In this document: piece by piece, positions 13,301-28,300 of the stretch
Position numbering within the stretch: position 1 is the stretch's first letter
How the letters are laid out: each line of letters starts with the position of its first letter
Assembly: GCA_936450465.1 (NCBI GenBank)
Contig: OW388302.1
Span: forward strand, 17,871,569-17,935,568
Origin: Gibbula magus
Lineage: Eukaryota > Mollusca > Gastropoda > Trochida > Trochidae
Direction of reading: 5' to 3'
Length of the DNA: 64,000 nt
Made by a program: the position numbers and the translations under genes
The notes under the pieces: generated by a model
Databases searched by the model: none
Seen by the model: the letters and a program-made list of their open reading frames with translations, nothing else
What the model was told of the DNA's origin: nothing

Positions 13301-16300
13301 AAATCCTTGTAAACACGATAACTTGACAAATATTTGTGCTACCAGGCTCTTATTTGGTGTACATCAACTATGGAGAAAGGCCAAGATTTGAAAAGGTTTT
13401 CGCTTACATCCGTCAAAGGTCAAGGTCACAGCGAGGGCACGACTTAAGCATGCTTTTGCAAAAATGTCTTATTTCAACTATTAACACTTTGAATCATTAC
13501 ATGATTGTTATACATAATGAAAAGTGATCACTGATTGTGTGACCTTGAATTTAAAAGGTCAAGGTCACGAGATAGGGTCAAGGTCACCAGTTCTGAAATC
13601 ACTTAATAACTTTTTTCCATGAAGGTATCAACACCTCATATATATAGCTTCTTTCTTGTACACCTGGGGGAATATTTTGACATGCTCACATTCAAGGTCA
13701 AAGGTCAAGGTCATGAGTTCTGAAATCACTACAAAAATCCTTGTAAACACGATAACTTCAACAACTTCTGTGCTATCAGGCCCTAACTTGGTATATATCA
13801 ACTATGGAGAAAGACCAAGATTTGAAAACGTTTTTGCTAAAATCTGTTAAAGGTCAAGGTCACAGCAAGGTCACAACTTAAGCGTGCTATTGTGAATATG
13901 CCTTATGTTAACAATGAACACTTTTGAGTCATTGCATGATTGTTATACACAATGAAAAGTAATCATTGATGGTGTGACCTTGAAGGTCAAAGTTCAAGGT
14001 CATGAGATATTGGTTAAGGCCATGTTAATCTTTTGATCCAATTTTGAAATCAGAAATAGGTTTTAAGAACAAAGTTGTGAAAAGTGACCCCAGTGATGAT
14101 TCAACTTGTTAGAATAACTTGAATAATGAAAAACATTTTGTCAAAAAAAATTCCCATTTTATTTATGCTGAGGAGAAGGCGGAACAGGGAAAGGCGAGAC
14201 CCAAAGTTTCGGAGCTGCTCTGCTTTTGCGGTGTCCCGCAAACGCTCTTCTAGTTTTTTATTACTTTTACTTTTTCATCTCAACTCATGCTTTATCATTT
14301 GTTAATTGTTATTATTTATCATTAATATAGACGACTCAGGAAGGAGCAGTTTACAGAGACTTACATATGGTATGAACAATGCTGAATCTCTTGCCAAGAA
14401 CCTCAACATGAGTAGTCTCCCTTGCTTGACCTACTTGAACCTGCGGAAAGCCAAACTGAGCGCGCCCGGATTGACGGACATCCTGTCTGTGTGTCTAGCT
14501 GTAGGTTCCGAGCTCACTTCACTCAATTTGGACGGATTAAAGCTGGCTGGGACGGACGCTGTGAAGGAGTTAGCTGGTGTGTACAAATGAGTGATATATT
14601 CTTTAAAAAAAGTAATTTTCAAAACTTTTTATACTTTTGACAACTCAAACTATATGTAGATAAGGGATTTTGATGACAACCTGATGAAAATAGATATCCT
14701 CATCACAAACCGGTTCATTTAGTGAAAAAAGGCTCTGTAACATAATTTCTTCAGTTGTACCGCCCCCAAAATATCAGAGATAAGATTGAGGAATGGTTAT
14801 GCCAAAGGCAGTGTAAGTAATCTTGAAATGTAGTCATCACAAAAAGTTAATTTTGTTAATTTGAAGAAAACATTAAATAAACATTAAAAAGTTTGCAGAG
14901 AGCATAGGTTACTGTGGGCTGTTAGGCAGTGTTATTCATACACTGCAATAGTGACTGCAGGACAGATGAATAAAAGTACTTGTTGCTTGGTTCCCATTCA
15001 GAGGATTCTTTGGTTACTCCGCTACATCCTGCTTTATCAGGGTATATGTATCTACAAGGCTGCTTCAATCACCTGATCAAGAGGTTCGGGGTTCGAATCC
15101 CGCCAGGGGCACGGCAACTTTGTCTGCAGTTGAGAACTGTTCTACACGCAGTAAGTTTGGGTGCAATGCTACACTGAATTTCAGCGTAGTACCACCCATG
15201 GTTCGCTAGTTCCAGTCGATGCTCGCATGTTTCACCGCAATGCATAGCCACATGGCGTTGCGGGCTTTCTCCCTGCCATAATACTAGCAGCCGCGATATA
15301 AGTGAAATATTCTTGAAAGCGGCGTTAAACCCCAACTCACCTCACCTCAATCACCTGATCACGAAACTCATTGCTATACATAGAATTATTTTGTCAACCG
15401 ATGTTGTGATTTGAAATTTGCTGGTCACTCATGATCATCGGTGCTCTCATCCTGGAAGTTAAAGTCATATTACTGATCTGTTATTTATAGGGTGGTACAA
15501 GTCACAAGCTGCTCAGGCAATCAGGGTTAGCCTTGTGGATACACTGATAGAGCTGGATGAGACATTATGAAACCCACACCTGCGAAACCAGTACTATTCT
15601 GTGATTGCCTATCTTTTGTCCATGGTCGATCCATAATTTCCCTCAAATATTGAATCTTGTAGTTTGGTCACTCCGAAAATCATGAATTAATTCAACAGCT
15701 ATAAGCAACTGTGCTGTGTTTTTTTCTCCATTATAGCCAAGATTCAAGGATCCAAAGTTACAACACTTAGCCTTGGAGGATGTTCATTGGCTGACGGTGA
15801 CCTTTCACCTCTGTGTGCCATCATCCAGCAGGGTCACCCACTGCACATGTTGAAGCTGTCAGCCAATAGGATCACAGATGTAGGACTGGAGGGCGTGGCT
15901 AAATCTCTCGTCTCTCAGAAGACACACCCACTTGGAGTGTTAGATCTTTCCAACAATACGGTAGTACTTGCTTCAATTTATGTCTTTGCTTATTATAATG
16001 CAGAATTTGGGAATCGAAAAACATAAAATGAAAATTAATCCCTCCCTTTAGGGTATTTCTTAGTGTAGAGCCATGTTATATCCTTTATATATTTTTTTTC
16101 CCCCACAGATTGGAAATGAGGGAGCAATGACATTGAGCCAAATTTATACCAACAAAGGTCACAAGCCTTCCCTCCATAGCATCAACCTGACTGGAAACAT
16201 CATAGGTACATGCTGATACGTTAGACCTGTGTATCTGAGCTTTAAAGGGATGGTTCTGTCGTCATATTGGATTTTTTTGCATTGCGTGAAATGAAAACAA

Positions 16301-19300
16301 GCTATATTGTACCTAATTTTACAACTTTGTAATAACTAAAGACATAGAGTATTCATACAGTAACACATATAATGTCATAAAACTAATAAACAATTTGCCG
16401 TTATGCTGTAGCGAACTTTTCCCCACTCGCAGCGCCGATGAATGGCTTCAGTTATCATTGTTTTATTTTTCTACAAATGTGCGCTTGTGTTTATCAAGTT
16501 GTGAAATATAAAGTCATCAAAATATTACCTTCATTACTATCTTTAAATTTGACTATGTTTTAATCATGTATTGATAACATATATGTGTAAACAGGAATAT
16601 CCTCTTGAATTTCGTTTCCACAAAAAATACCCCGATAGAACCCTCCTTTTAATCAGTTCTATAGACAGTGTGTTTGACTATAAATATGAACCCATATAAT
16701 CTTGAGATGTTGATATGAGTTAATTGAGAAGTTTATTTCTAAAGATTGTTGAATCAGTTTTGCAGAACTTCTGCAGTGTGAATCTTAAATATGATTGTGA
16801 GGTTCAATTATTATTTGTATGTTTCATGTCTGGTGTTTTTATACTAATAAAACCAGGCATCAAAGTGATGATTAACAATTGTTTTGCCAACAATGAGTCT
16901 AACTTGTGATGTCTGAATATCTTGAAAACTATAGGAAACTAGCCAACCCCAGGGGTAAATTCATCAATTTAAATTTCAAATGATATAAAAACCTCAAAAT
17001 GTTACCAACCCAGACCAAAGGTTTCTAGATTATGAGATGTTTTGGCAAGGTCTGTTTATACACAACTATCGTCAACACTATTAACACACATCATAAACAC
17101 ACAAATCTTATGATATAAAACTTAAACAATATCTGCATAACTAACGCTCTGGACGGTTGGTTCCAGGCAAGAAAGGAGTTATCTCCCTTGTCTCAGTGAC
17201 TGGAGGCAAGTCTCCACTGAAAACTCTGTACCTGAGTGATCAGAGAAATGCTTTGACTGAGGCGGAGATGGACGAGGTTTATGCTCAGGTTGCGTCTTCT
17301 CTCGGTAAGTCTTAACCAAACCCTAATTACTGATTACTAAAATGCACTCTTTAAGTCTGACAGACATCATAATTATTTTGTGAGCTTGACCCCTGTTGCC
17401 AAATTCAAGTGCCATTTCAGTCTTATAATGTCGAGTGCCAGCCAAGGATGCTAAACTCACATATTTAGCTCATCTAAAGTTCCAGTTCCAAAAGGTCTAG
17501 AGAGCAGAAAAGATGTGTGCAGACTCCTTGGCTAATGGGGATTCTAAATTGTAGATTTCGTGACCCCATGACCCAAATGGTCACAACCTTGAGGGGCTTT
17601 CTCCCTGCAATAATACTGGCAGCCGTGATATGAGTGAAATAGTCTTGAAAGCGGCGTTAAACCCCAGCTCAACCCCCACCCTGAACCTTTCAGTGATAAG
17701 CCAAGGCTCTACCAACTGAGCTACATCCCCAATTGTCTTTTGATATAATTTTTATCAACGTGACAGGATTGAGTAACTAATACCCGCAGCTTGCTGAAAC
17801 AAAAATTATTCTTCATTAGTTAGTCAGAAAAACAATGAATATCCAACACAAAACTGCAATTTGACTTCTTGAGTAGTGATCTTGATGAGGTCCTAGTTTT
17901 GAAGTCTTCAACTTAGTGATGTCATAGTATTGTGAAGTCTTCAACTTAGTGATGTCATAGTATTGTCACGTGAATCTCAGTAATATTATGCATTATGGGA
18001 TCGAATTGGTAATTAAATGTTAGTGACATTTGTAATGTAGATATCACTTGCGTAAGATCGCTATTGTGGAACCGAACTTTCGATAAAATATAAGATAGAT
18101 AGTTGCATTCGTAAAAGTTTCTAAATGGCCCTACATCATGTTGTGGTTTGTTTCAGCATGAAATGTTGTTTACACGTGAATTGCTAATAGACATATAGAA
18201 ACTCTTGAGAACATGAAAAACCTTATATTATAGGATTCAAAGTGACTAAAACAGGAGATGAAATTCAGGCCAACAGCAGTGATCTCCCCTTGCTACCTGA
18301 AGATTTCCTCATTAACCTGAGTAAGCTGGGCGGACAACCAGGTGGGCAGGATTTATAACATGTTTAAAAATAATTGAACAGTTTCTTGGTTTCTTAATCA
18401 GGCCTACCAAGAAAAATGGAATTGCATAAAAAAGCATCTAAATGTAAACATTTTCAAACACCGGATCTGCAACACTGTGCGACTGTGTATGCAGTGTCAA
18501 ATTCCAAAATGGCTGATGAAATTTTGACTGAGATTTCACAGGTATTAATTTTCTAAACAAATCTAATTGATAACAAAAAAGTGATGACATGCCAAAGTCA
18601 TGTACTATCTTACTGCTTGTCTCTGTCAGTGTTTTAGATTGATAGTTATTTATTTGAAGTTTTGTGTTCCCTTGTGCGATTTTAGTTTAATTCTGTAATG
18701 AAGTTGTAATTTTGTATTTGGGTATTTTAAGAGGAACCATTTTTTCCAACTACATCACTGTATTTCTCTCTAAATCACATTTCACCACTTGTGTTCAGAT
18801 GCTAGGTTTGAGATACTGAAATATTAATTATGAACTCTCTGCAGGGTCACTTGGAAGAATGCTCCACTCTAAAGCCATTGTGACAGACACAAGCCAGGAT
18901 CTTCTAACTGGTCTGACATTGTCGGGAGTTCTGGATATTGTAGCAGGATTGCAAAAACAGGGTAGGTGGTTATCGCGTTAACATTTTTAGAATTTCACAT
19001 TTATATAAATTGCATTTGGCTTGAATTGTGAAATGAATATTTTTGTTATTAAGAATCAGATATCCCACCACAGAAACATATAATAAGCAGAGTAGTTCAT
19101 GTTTTCAGTGGAATATTCATTCACTTCCCACAGAGGTTACTCCACTCTGTTCTCACATCCTAAAAAATAAAAAAAATAATAACACTTTATTGTCCTCATA
19201 ACAATGAACTCGGAAACTCGAAAACTCGATTTGTGCCAGTGGCACCCAGCAGCCACTGTACAGCGCCAGTTCAAGCGTTGTTATATCCTTATAATGCTGA

Positions 19301-22300
19301 GCGTCAAGCAAGGAAGCAACAACTCTCATCTTTGAACGTCTTTTGGTATGACGCGGCTGGGAATCGAACCCCGACCTACCGGGTGAAGAGCAGACGCTCT
19401 ACCAACTGAGCTACATCCTCTATTATTCACAAATAATCCCCTGGCAATAAACAACATATGTTCTCGTCTCGCAGATGAAGTAACTTTGATCATTTCAACA
19501 GTTACTGAATGCTCAGTTTGAAACAACGACACTGATTGCACAACTAACTTCTGATACAACCAATCAGGACTCTCTATTCTGGAAAGTTCTCTATATGCAA
19601 CAGAGGTTAGGATGGGAGTAACCGTTTTGTGTAGAGAATATGTTATATCATGAATATCGATATTTTCTCTTGCCGATAATGGCTTCCGAAGCGGTATTAG
19701 ACCAGTCTGATTAAAACAACGGTTTTCCGTGGAACAAAAATTGCAAAATAGTGCATCTACCTGGATACGAACTCATATCAGGTTCCACGCCAAACCGTCT
19801 GAGAACAGCCCGTAGACTCGCGTGTTCGAGCGCAATTCAGGTAGCCAATCAAAAGACGCCCAACAAAAGCTTTCGGTGCGAGAAGCTAGGGGCAGATAAC
19901 TCCAAACAGCTCTCCTTTGGTCTGTTCCAATTGCTTTCAAAACGGTGACCGTTTAAAAACTACGTTGTGATTGGTCAACTATTTGACTGGGCTTTGGCTG
20001 TGCTAAACTGGTTCGGAACACACGCCTATACGGGATGTTCTCAGACCTTGTGGAGAGGAATCTACAGAACCTGTTCGTATCCAGTAGATGCATAATTTTG
20101 CAAATTTTATACCTCGGAACAAGGTTGATTTTAATCAGACTGGGTGTTAAACAATAACTCATTCACTCACTTGATATTTTCACCATTGACGCATGTGATG
20201 AAAGGTGCTTTACCCCATCAGAAGATGTGAGATGAATGATTACACTGAAAACATAAGAAAGTCTTAAGAAAACATAACTTATAAGATATATCTCTCTCTA
20301 GAAAGTATATAAAGTGTTCATCATCGGACAGTAAGCTGTGGAAATTAGTCTGCTGCACCTGTAATACACAACTCCTCTCAAATAGACTTGAAATGATGCT
20401 TGCATTAACGATACGAGACCCTCCTCCCCCCCAGGTGCGGAGTGTGTCCTGTCCAGCCAGGTGTGGCAGCATATCACAGGTGCACACAGGGACAAGGAGG
20501 TCCCGTCATGGCTACAGGTACAATACTATTGCATTTATTGCGTGTATCACAGTTCAATAAACATGTCATGAGGGTTTGTCTCGAAGCAAAACACATGCCG
20601 GCGCCCCTCAATTCTTTTCATGTTGCGATTAGTATTTTAGTTATCCGGTTTCATTTGTTGAGTAATTTGCTTCCAGGGACCATGAGAAGTTGTTTAATTA
20701 AGCGGTTTATTTTGCTTATCAGCTAGATACTTAAAGGTCCATCCATTGTGTTTCATAAAATTTTATTTGGCTTTAATACGTTCCAACTCACCACATGTGC
20801 TGTCTACAATACAAATAAATTCACTCAGCTTGCATATGTATCCCCAATCGCCAAATATATCATAATTACTAGTTTCCAATTAAACTTGAGTAACATCATT
20901 ATGCATGTGCAGAATCCGAAACTGCACGTCCCATTTACATGCACAGGAGTTATGTGACCTATTAAACATTATCAACTCAAATTTGTCTTTTAATCTGTTA
21001 TAAATAAGATTCCAAAATTACGTTTGACTGATTGACGCGCGCCACATGCTGTGCATTGTCCGGTTTTCGATAAAAAATCATTACTTTTACCTTCATATCG
21101 TCAATATGCTATGTCTACTATCATCAAAATGGTAGTTTTTGGTAACAGTCGGTACTTCTCGATAAAGTAACACCATTTATGACGTTTCGAATATGTGACC
21201 CCCAACAACACAATGGATGTACCTTTAACCGGACTAAAATAGTGATAATCACTGAAGGAATTTGCCAGGACCAATGAAAAATGTTTACTTAACAGGGTCT
21301 TTACTTAGGCGGTTTCCACTGTACATGAAAGAATGCAAATTTTGTGGAAAGCGATATTCCACTTTCAAACTAATATAGTTGTTTCACCCCTATCCAATAC
21401 TTGTGTAATAATCTGTAACCCTCCCAGCTCCCGGATCACAGAGAGAGGGGCATCTACTTGTGTAACCTCCCCGGCAACGCGTCCGTACAGAAGCTGGAGG
21501 GTATGTTGGAGATGGAGGCTGACTGCAGTGTGGACGAAGTCGTACTGATGAAGGTTTGTGTGGCATAGAGCGGATTTTGTATAGGAGTGGCCATATGTAG
21601 CTAATCAGGGCCTTGCTGGGCTGATGGCATTGGCTGGCGTCGTCTATTGTTCGTCCTTTGTCCATTAATGTTTCACAGTTTCAAATCCTCCTCCACTGCC
21701 CTCCAAAGAGAATCATTTGGTCCTTAACCCTCTTCAAGTATTGGCTTGGAAGGCATTTCCCCAAAAACGACTTCATCTCCAAAATCAGTTGACACAGGAT
21801 ATACAATTTTCAGAATATCATCTTTTTTATATGGAGACTAAAGTTTGCTCATTTGGTCTTGATCCCCTTCAAATATTGGCTTGGCGGAGTGTCCACCTTA
21901 AATCTTAATGTCTTATCCTCAAGAACCAGTAATACTAGGAAGCTCAAATTTTGGGAATAGGATCTTTGTGAGATGGAGTCTTCAATTATGAATCATTGAA
22001 AGATTGACCAGCCTCAGCCTCAGAGATGAGATCTTGTATTTCCTGACCAAACAATCCCTGTCAATATATAGTTGTCATAACCACAGATTTCCTTCAAACA
22101 TACAGTCAAACCACGATAGTCCGACCACCGATAATCCGAATCTCGCAGTGTCCGAACGGTAGCAAACTGTAACCAAACTAATCTCTATATAAACTCATCA
22201 AATGTTGATTCATTAATCCGTTGATTCCGTTTCCGAATCCAAACGCCAATTAGCCGTAACGGATTAGTTAATTACAACTAGTTCTGCTTCATTAATTCGG

Positions 22301-25300
22301 TGACAAGCGATCATCACACTGATTGTCAGTAGTTTGTGACTGTTATATATTGAAATTTCTCATTTTGTGTGATAGTTATAAATATCCAGTGTGTCAAAGT
22401 CATTTGATATTCTATATACGTTCTCGTCTGTAGATTCAAAAGTAATCAACTCAACTTGTATGGTTCATTTCATTAGTCCGAACATTTCACTATCCGAACC
22501 TTTTTGATGGAAAACGCAAGCGTTCGGATTATTGAGGCCTGACTGTATTTCATTCATGAGAAAAGGATTGGTTAAAAGTTATACAACTTAGGACACCCTC
22601 TCCTATGGACAAGAAAATATTCTATCAATTACTGCATTTGCTTAATTGAATAAATACATCAAAATCTGCTTTCCAACAGAGGCAGGTTACATCAATTGCC
22701 TGAAAACTTAACAGAAGAAAATGACGTCATTGGTTAAAGGGAGGGTTCTTTTGGTGTTTTTAGATCTTTCCATTTATTGATTGTTTATTGGGTTGTGAAG
22801 ACTGGTGAAATGAAAGGAGATGCTTGGTTGTTGTCATAGTTACCTTCATGAGGATTATGAAGCTGAGGCTGTGCTTAGGTTGGATATGAAATAAAGTTGT
22901 GCTTAGATTTTAATTGATGCTATGCTGAAGTTTGATATGTCATGAAGCTATTCTTAAGTTGGATATATAATGAAGCTGTAAGGAGGGTTCTATCGGGGTA
23001 TTTTTTGTGGAAACGAAATTCGGGAGGATTTTCCTGTTTACACATATATGTTACTAATGCATGATACAGTGAAATTGAAATATACTTATGAAGGTAACAC
23101 TTTGATGACTTTATATTTCACATGATAAACACAAGTGCACATTTGTTGAAAATAAAAACAATGAGAACTGAAGCCATTCATCGGCGCTGCAAGTGGGGAA
23201 AACTTTGCTACAGTATAACAGCAAAGTGTTTATTAGTTTTAAAATATGTTATGTGTAACTATGTGTATGTCTTTAGTTATTAAAAAGTTGTAAAATTAGG
23301 TACAATATAGCATGTTTTCATTTCACATAGTGCAAATTATTCAAATTATTCTTTAAGTTGGATGTGAAATGAAGTTGTGCTTAAGTTGCATTGAAATTGA
23401 AAGCTTTGCTTAGATTATAAGGATGATAAGTTTCTTTTGAAGATAAACCACAAAGCCAGTGTAATTCTCTATTCATTCAGGACCCTGTAACTCGGTCTAA
23501 CAGTGGCGTGGCCTGGGTTCTACTGTGTGATACAGACTCCGTGAAGAAAGCCATTGACTTCTATCTGCAGGGAGAGGTGAGTACTGTACCATATATACTA
23601 TCTGCAGGCAACTAGTTATTACTTTTGTATGCAATGAACCTCTCTTGAACCCAAGTAAATGATTACTCATAGCAGGATTTGTGTCAAGGTAAGCATGCAC
23701 AAAATTAAAAAAAATTAAAAAAAAAATTGAAACCAACCTTAAATCTGTGGTGCACCCCCCCTTTTTGCCCCATTTACAACGTAGATTCCCAATAAGTTTT
23801 GGTAACTAAGCATTTGTACTCTGTAGACGTTAAAGAATCCCCCCCCACTGAAGGCATTTTGAAGTCTGGGAAAGTGTTTCCAAAAAAGCTGTATCCGCCC
23901 CTGTATGTGAATGGTAAAGTTCCTGTTGACCGGCAGAAGAACCTAAACTTCTATTAAAAAGTCAATGAATTTGAGGTTACTTACAATCCTTTATACCTTT
24001 CAAAGTGGTGTGCAATTCGTGATATTCTGTTTGTGGTTATGTTTTCACTATACATGTGGTAAATATATAAATAGAGAATATTGTCCAATTGTCTTCTGAT
24101 ATCAAATATATCAACACCAGTTGATAAAAGTAAAAAAAAAAGAAAAGATATATTTACTTTCAGGGTTTGATTTCGTTTTTTTCTATTCACTGCACCTTGT
24201 GCAACTTGCCATTTAAGAGTGACTGCACCACAATAAAACTCACTGCACCAGTTTTGTCATAGAAAACCAGAGACCAAATTCTAAAAACAAAGTCACATGA
24301 TGGTACTTTAAAACAGGGATGCAAATTCAAATTTGTGCCAGTCGGACATTTCATCTTTGACGAACCCGGAAGTAAAATGGGTTTTTTTTTATGAATAAAG
24401 TATGAGAAAGAATTACCATTTGTTGGTTCTTCATTTCATTGCATACTATTAAACATAACACGGTAGCAATTAACTATAACTATTAATTTATCAATAACAT
24501 GCATAAAATGGTTCATAATTTAAAATCAATGTTTACCAACTACGATAAAAAATACCGACAGTGTGTGAGCGAGTTTACACAAGCATGTTTACAAGCGAAT
24601 TTGTGTCAAGATAGACAAGAAATTTCAAATAATTTAATTGCAAATAGTTCATCAAAAGTTCAAATCATGGACCAAATGATATGTATCTTCTAAATAAGCA
24701 TTTTAAAAGGAACTCGTTTTCAATAGCGATATTACGTAAACTAAACTCGGCAGAGCACGTGGTCCAACTAATTTTCATACGGCTATTTCCTGTTCAATAT
24801 GTAGTTACGAATTTGAACTTATTCTAATAAGATAATTTTTTAGCTCATCAGGCCTGAAAGGCCCGATGGGCTTATGGCATGGCATGGTGTCCGGCGTCCG
24901 TCCATCCGTCTGTCCGTCAATCCGTCCGTCCATCCGTAAACTTTTCGCTTTTTCGACTTCTTCTCCAGAACCAATGACTCCACAGAGCTGAAATTTTATG
25001 TGCAGACTCCTTGGCCAATGGGGATTCTAAATTGTAGATTTCGTGACCCCATGACCCCAAATGGGGTCACAGGGGTCACATCCATAAAAACCTATTTTCA
25101 TCTTCTTCTCCAGTTCCAAAAGGTCTAGAGAGCTGAAAAATTGTGTGCAGACTCCTTGGCCCATGGGGATTCTAAATTGTAGATTTCGTGACCCCATGAC
25201 CCCAAATGGGGTCACAGGGGTCACACCCTTAAAAACCTATTTTCATCTTCTTCTCCAGTTCCAAAAGGTCTAGAGAGCTGAAAAATTGTGTGCAGACTCC

Positions 25301-28300
25301 TTGGCCCATGGGGATTCTAAATTGTAGATCTCGTGACACCATGACCCCAAATGGGGTCACAGGGGTCACATCCTTAGAAACCTATTTTCATCTTCTTCTC
25401 CAGTTCCAAAAGTTGTAGAGAGCTGAAAAGTTGTGTGCAGACTCCTTGGGTAATGGGGATTCTAAATTGTAGATTTCGTGACCCCATGACCCCAAATGGG
25501 GTCACAGGGGTCACATCCTTAAAAACCTATTTTCATCTTCTTCTCCAGTTCCAAAAGTTCTTGAGAGCTGAAAAGTTGTGTGCAGACTCCTTGGGTAATG
25601 GGGATTCTAAATTGTAGATTTCGTGACCCCGTGACCTCAAATGGGGTCACAGGGGTCACATCCTTAAAAACCTATTTTCATCTTCTTCTCCAGTTCCAAA
25701 AGGTCTAGAGAGCTGAAAAGTTGTGTGCAGACTCCTTGGCTAATGGGGATTCTAAATTGTAGATTAATGACCCCATGACCCCAAATGGGGTTACAGGGGT
25801 CACAACCTTAAAAACCTATTTTCATCTTCTTCTCCAGTTTCAAAAGTTCTAGAGAGCTGAAAAATTGTGTGCAGACTCCTTGGGTAATGGGGATTCTAAA
25901 TTGTAGATTTCGTGACCCCGTGACCTCAAATGGGGTCTCAGGGGTCACATCTTTAAAAACCTATTATCATCTTCTTCTCAAGTTCCAAAAGGTCTAGAGA
26001 GCTGAAAAGTTTTGTGCAGACTCCTTGGCCAATGGGGATTCTAAATTGTAGATTTCGTGACCCCGTGACCCCAAATGGGGTCACAGAGGTCACAACCCCA
26101 AAAACCTATTTTCATCTTCTTCTCCAGTTCCAAACGGTCTAGAGAGCTGAAAAGTTGTGTAGACACTCTTTGGTCAAAGGTGATTCTTAATTGTAGGATT
26201 GGTGACCCTGTGACTCCAAATACAGGTCACAGGGGTCATGATCTAAAAACCTATTTTTTGCTTGTTAACAATGTATTACTTGAGATAACTTAGATATTCA
26301 ACCTTAGATAATAAATCAAATCCTGATGAGCTACAGAGCCCATGGCTCTATTTTCTAATTTTTATATTTTATTTGGAGACATATTTCGCAATTGTAAATG
26401 AATAATTGTAAAATAAGAAGAAATAATGTAAACGCAAGAGAAATTGGAGTTTTTAAATAGCATACCTCTTTATAACGTGTGTCATCATGTAAATATGATC
26501 GAGTGTTCGTAGCGTCATACAAACGGTGTTTGACTACATAACGTCTCGTGAAATAATGTTGCTGATTATTCGTTTTTGATAGGTTTATTTATTTTGAATT
26601 TGTATAATAGCTTTACCATACATCGATATTGATCATACTATCATACTTTGTTACAGTTTGTTACCTATGTTTTATGGCTGAGATATTATTGAATTTATCG
26701 AGATGCAGCTTTTCAAAGTAGCAAAAATTTAGTCTGTAACAAATTCATGAATCATCGGTACGGTGAAGCCACACGGTCATGCAATGTTTATCTTTGACAA
26801 AAATTGTTTACAATGCGATGTTAATGAAATCTTTTTCGTAAATAATGTTGTGAAATGGGTCACATCTTTCAGTCACTAAATGACACTGAGAATATCAATT
26901 AAATATCAAACGGTAAGTGTTGTTTCTGCAGACAATTATAATTTGGCCAACTGTAGTCGAGTGAAGATGATGATTGATGTCGTGCCTCGTGCTGTGAAGA
27001 ATAAATGTGACTTCTTGACTTGATCAACGTATTTCACTTTCATAAACAATTATGACCTACACAAACAAGTTTAAAGTTTTGAGGCATAAGAATTAGCACA
27101 TATTTGCTGAAAAAAACTCACTGCACGCCGTGCAGTCGTATGACAAACCTAGGCTGCACAGTACAAAATTAGGCTGTTTCGGTGCAGTTTGATTAACGTA
27201 AAATCGAACCCTGACTTTTATCAACTAGTGTAGATATAAATATATGATATCAGAAGACATGAAAGGAACATTATTTATTATCCAAAATCATTCTTCCTTA
27301 CGTTTCAATGAAAATTGTACATCTCTGACCAGAGCACTGCCATTTGATTTGCAATGTCGTAGCATTGTGACATCATCATGTTCATGACATTACAGAATTG
27401 CGATGCATCATGTTTATGCCTTCATAGAATTGTGATGTCATCATGTTTATGACATCATAGAATTATGATGTCATCATGTTTATGACTTCATCGAATTGTC
27501 ATTACTCGATGATGTAAAAGCAGTGTGATGTAATATTGTTGACAGTGGTACGGCATTGTGCAGAATTTACTGTCAAAACAATATCTCTTGGGAGATATCA
27601 CTTGATCTCAAACAAGCTATACATCGTCAGGAACGCAGTTTTGTATGATAAAGTATAATGTTCTTTTCCCCATGTTCACTCCATAGGCTAAAGTTTTTGG
27701 ACAACCGTTCTCAATATCCCGGATAATAGTCAGAATAGATGACGAGAAGAACTCAGAACTCGAAGCTAAAGCCAGGTATGTCAATTCTTCTGATTGAGAT
27801 GAGAAAACAAGATTTTCTTGGTAACAACTTCTTTACTGTGAACATACATGTTTCGGAGTATATGGTTGCTCCCACAACCGTTGTACTGTGATACGTACAA
27901 AATATTGTCTTTTCATTGGACTGAATTACAGAGAGACTTTCCTTTTTAGCTCACCAGGCCTGGGCTTTGTGCATGCTTCTTTACGAGAACCAATGGATTG
28001 AGAGTAGTCTCCTTAGACAATGGGGATTATAAATTGTAGAATTGGTGAATCTGTGGCGGGGGGGGGGGGGGGGGGGGGGGGGAGATACCGTCAAAACATC
28101 AGATAACAACTGTTGTGAAGGTTGACACATTTTAATGTGACGTTTCGGGGGCTTTTCGACCCCCTTCATCAGACTTATCTCTCCTGTACTATTAGGTATC
28201 ATTTATTTGACCCACGTTTAACAGCTTACAGTCCTCTCTCCCGCAATAGTAAGGTTAACGCCTCCCCATTGCCTTGTTGTTATCTGTACAATAAAATGCC

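Noticed and set aside
19350..19420. Functional tRNA gene on the minus strand
   Set aside because: A and B boxes are present but the anticodon stem does not pair, and the sequence belongs to a dispersed SINE-head family.
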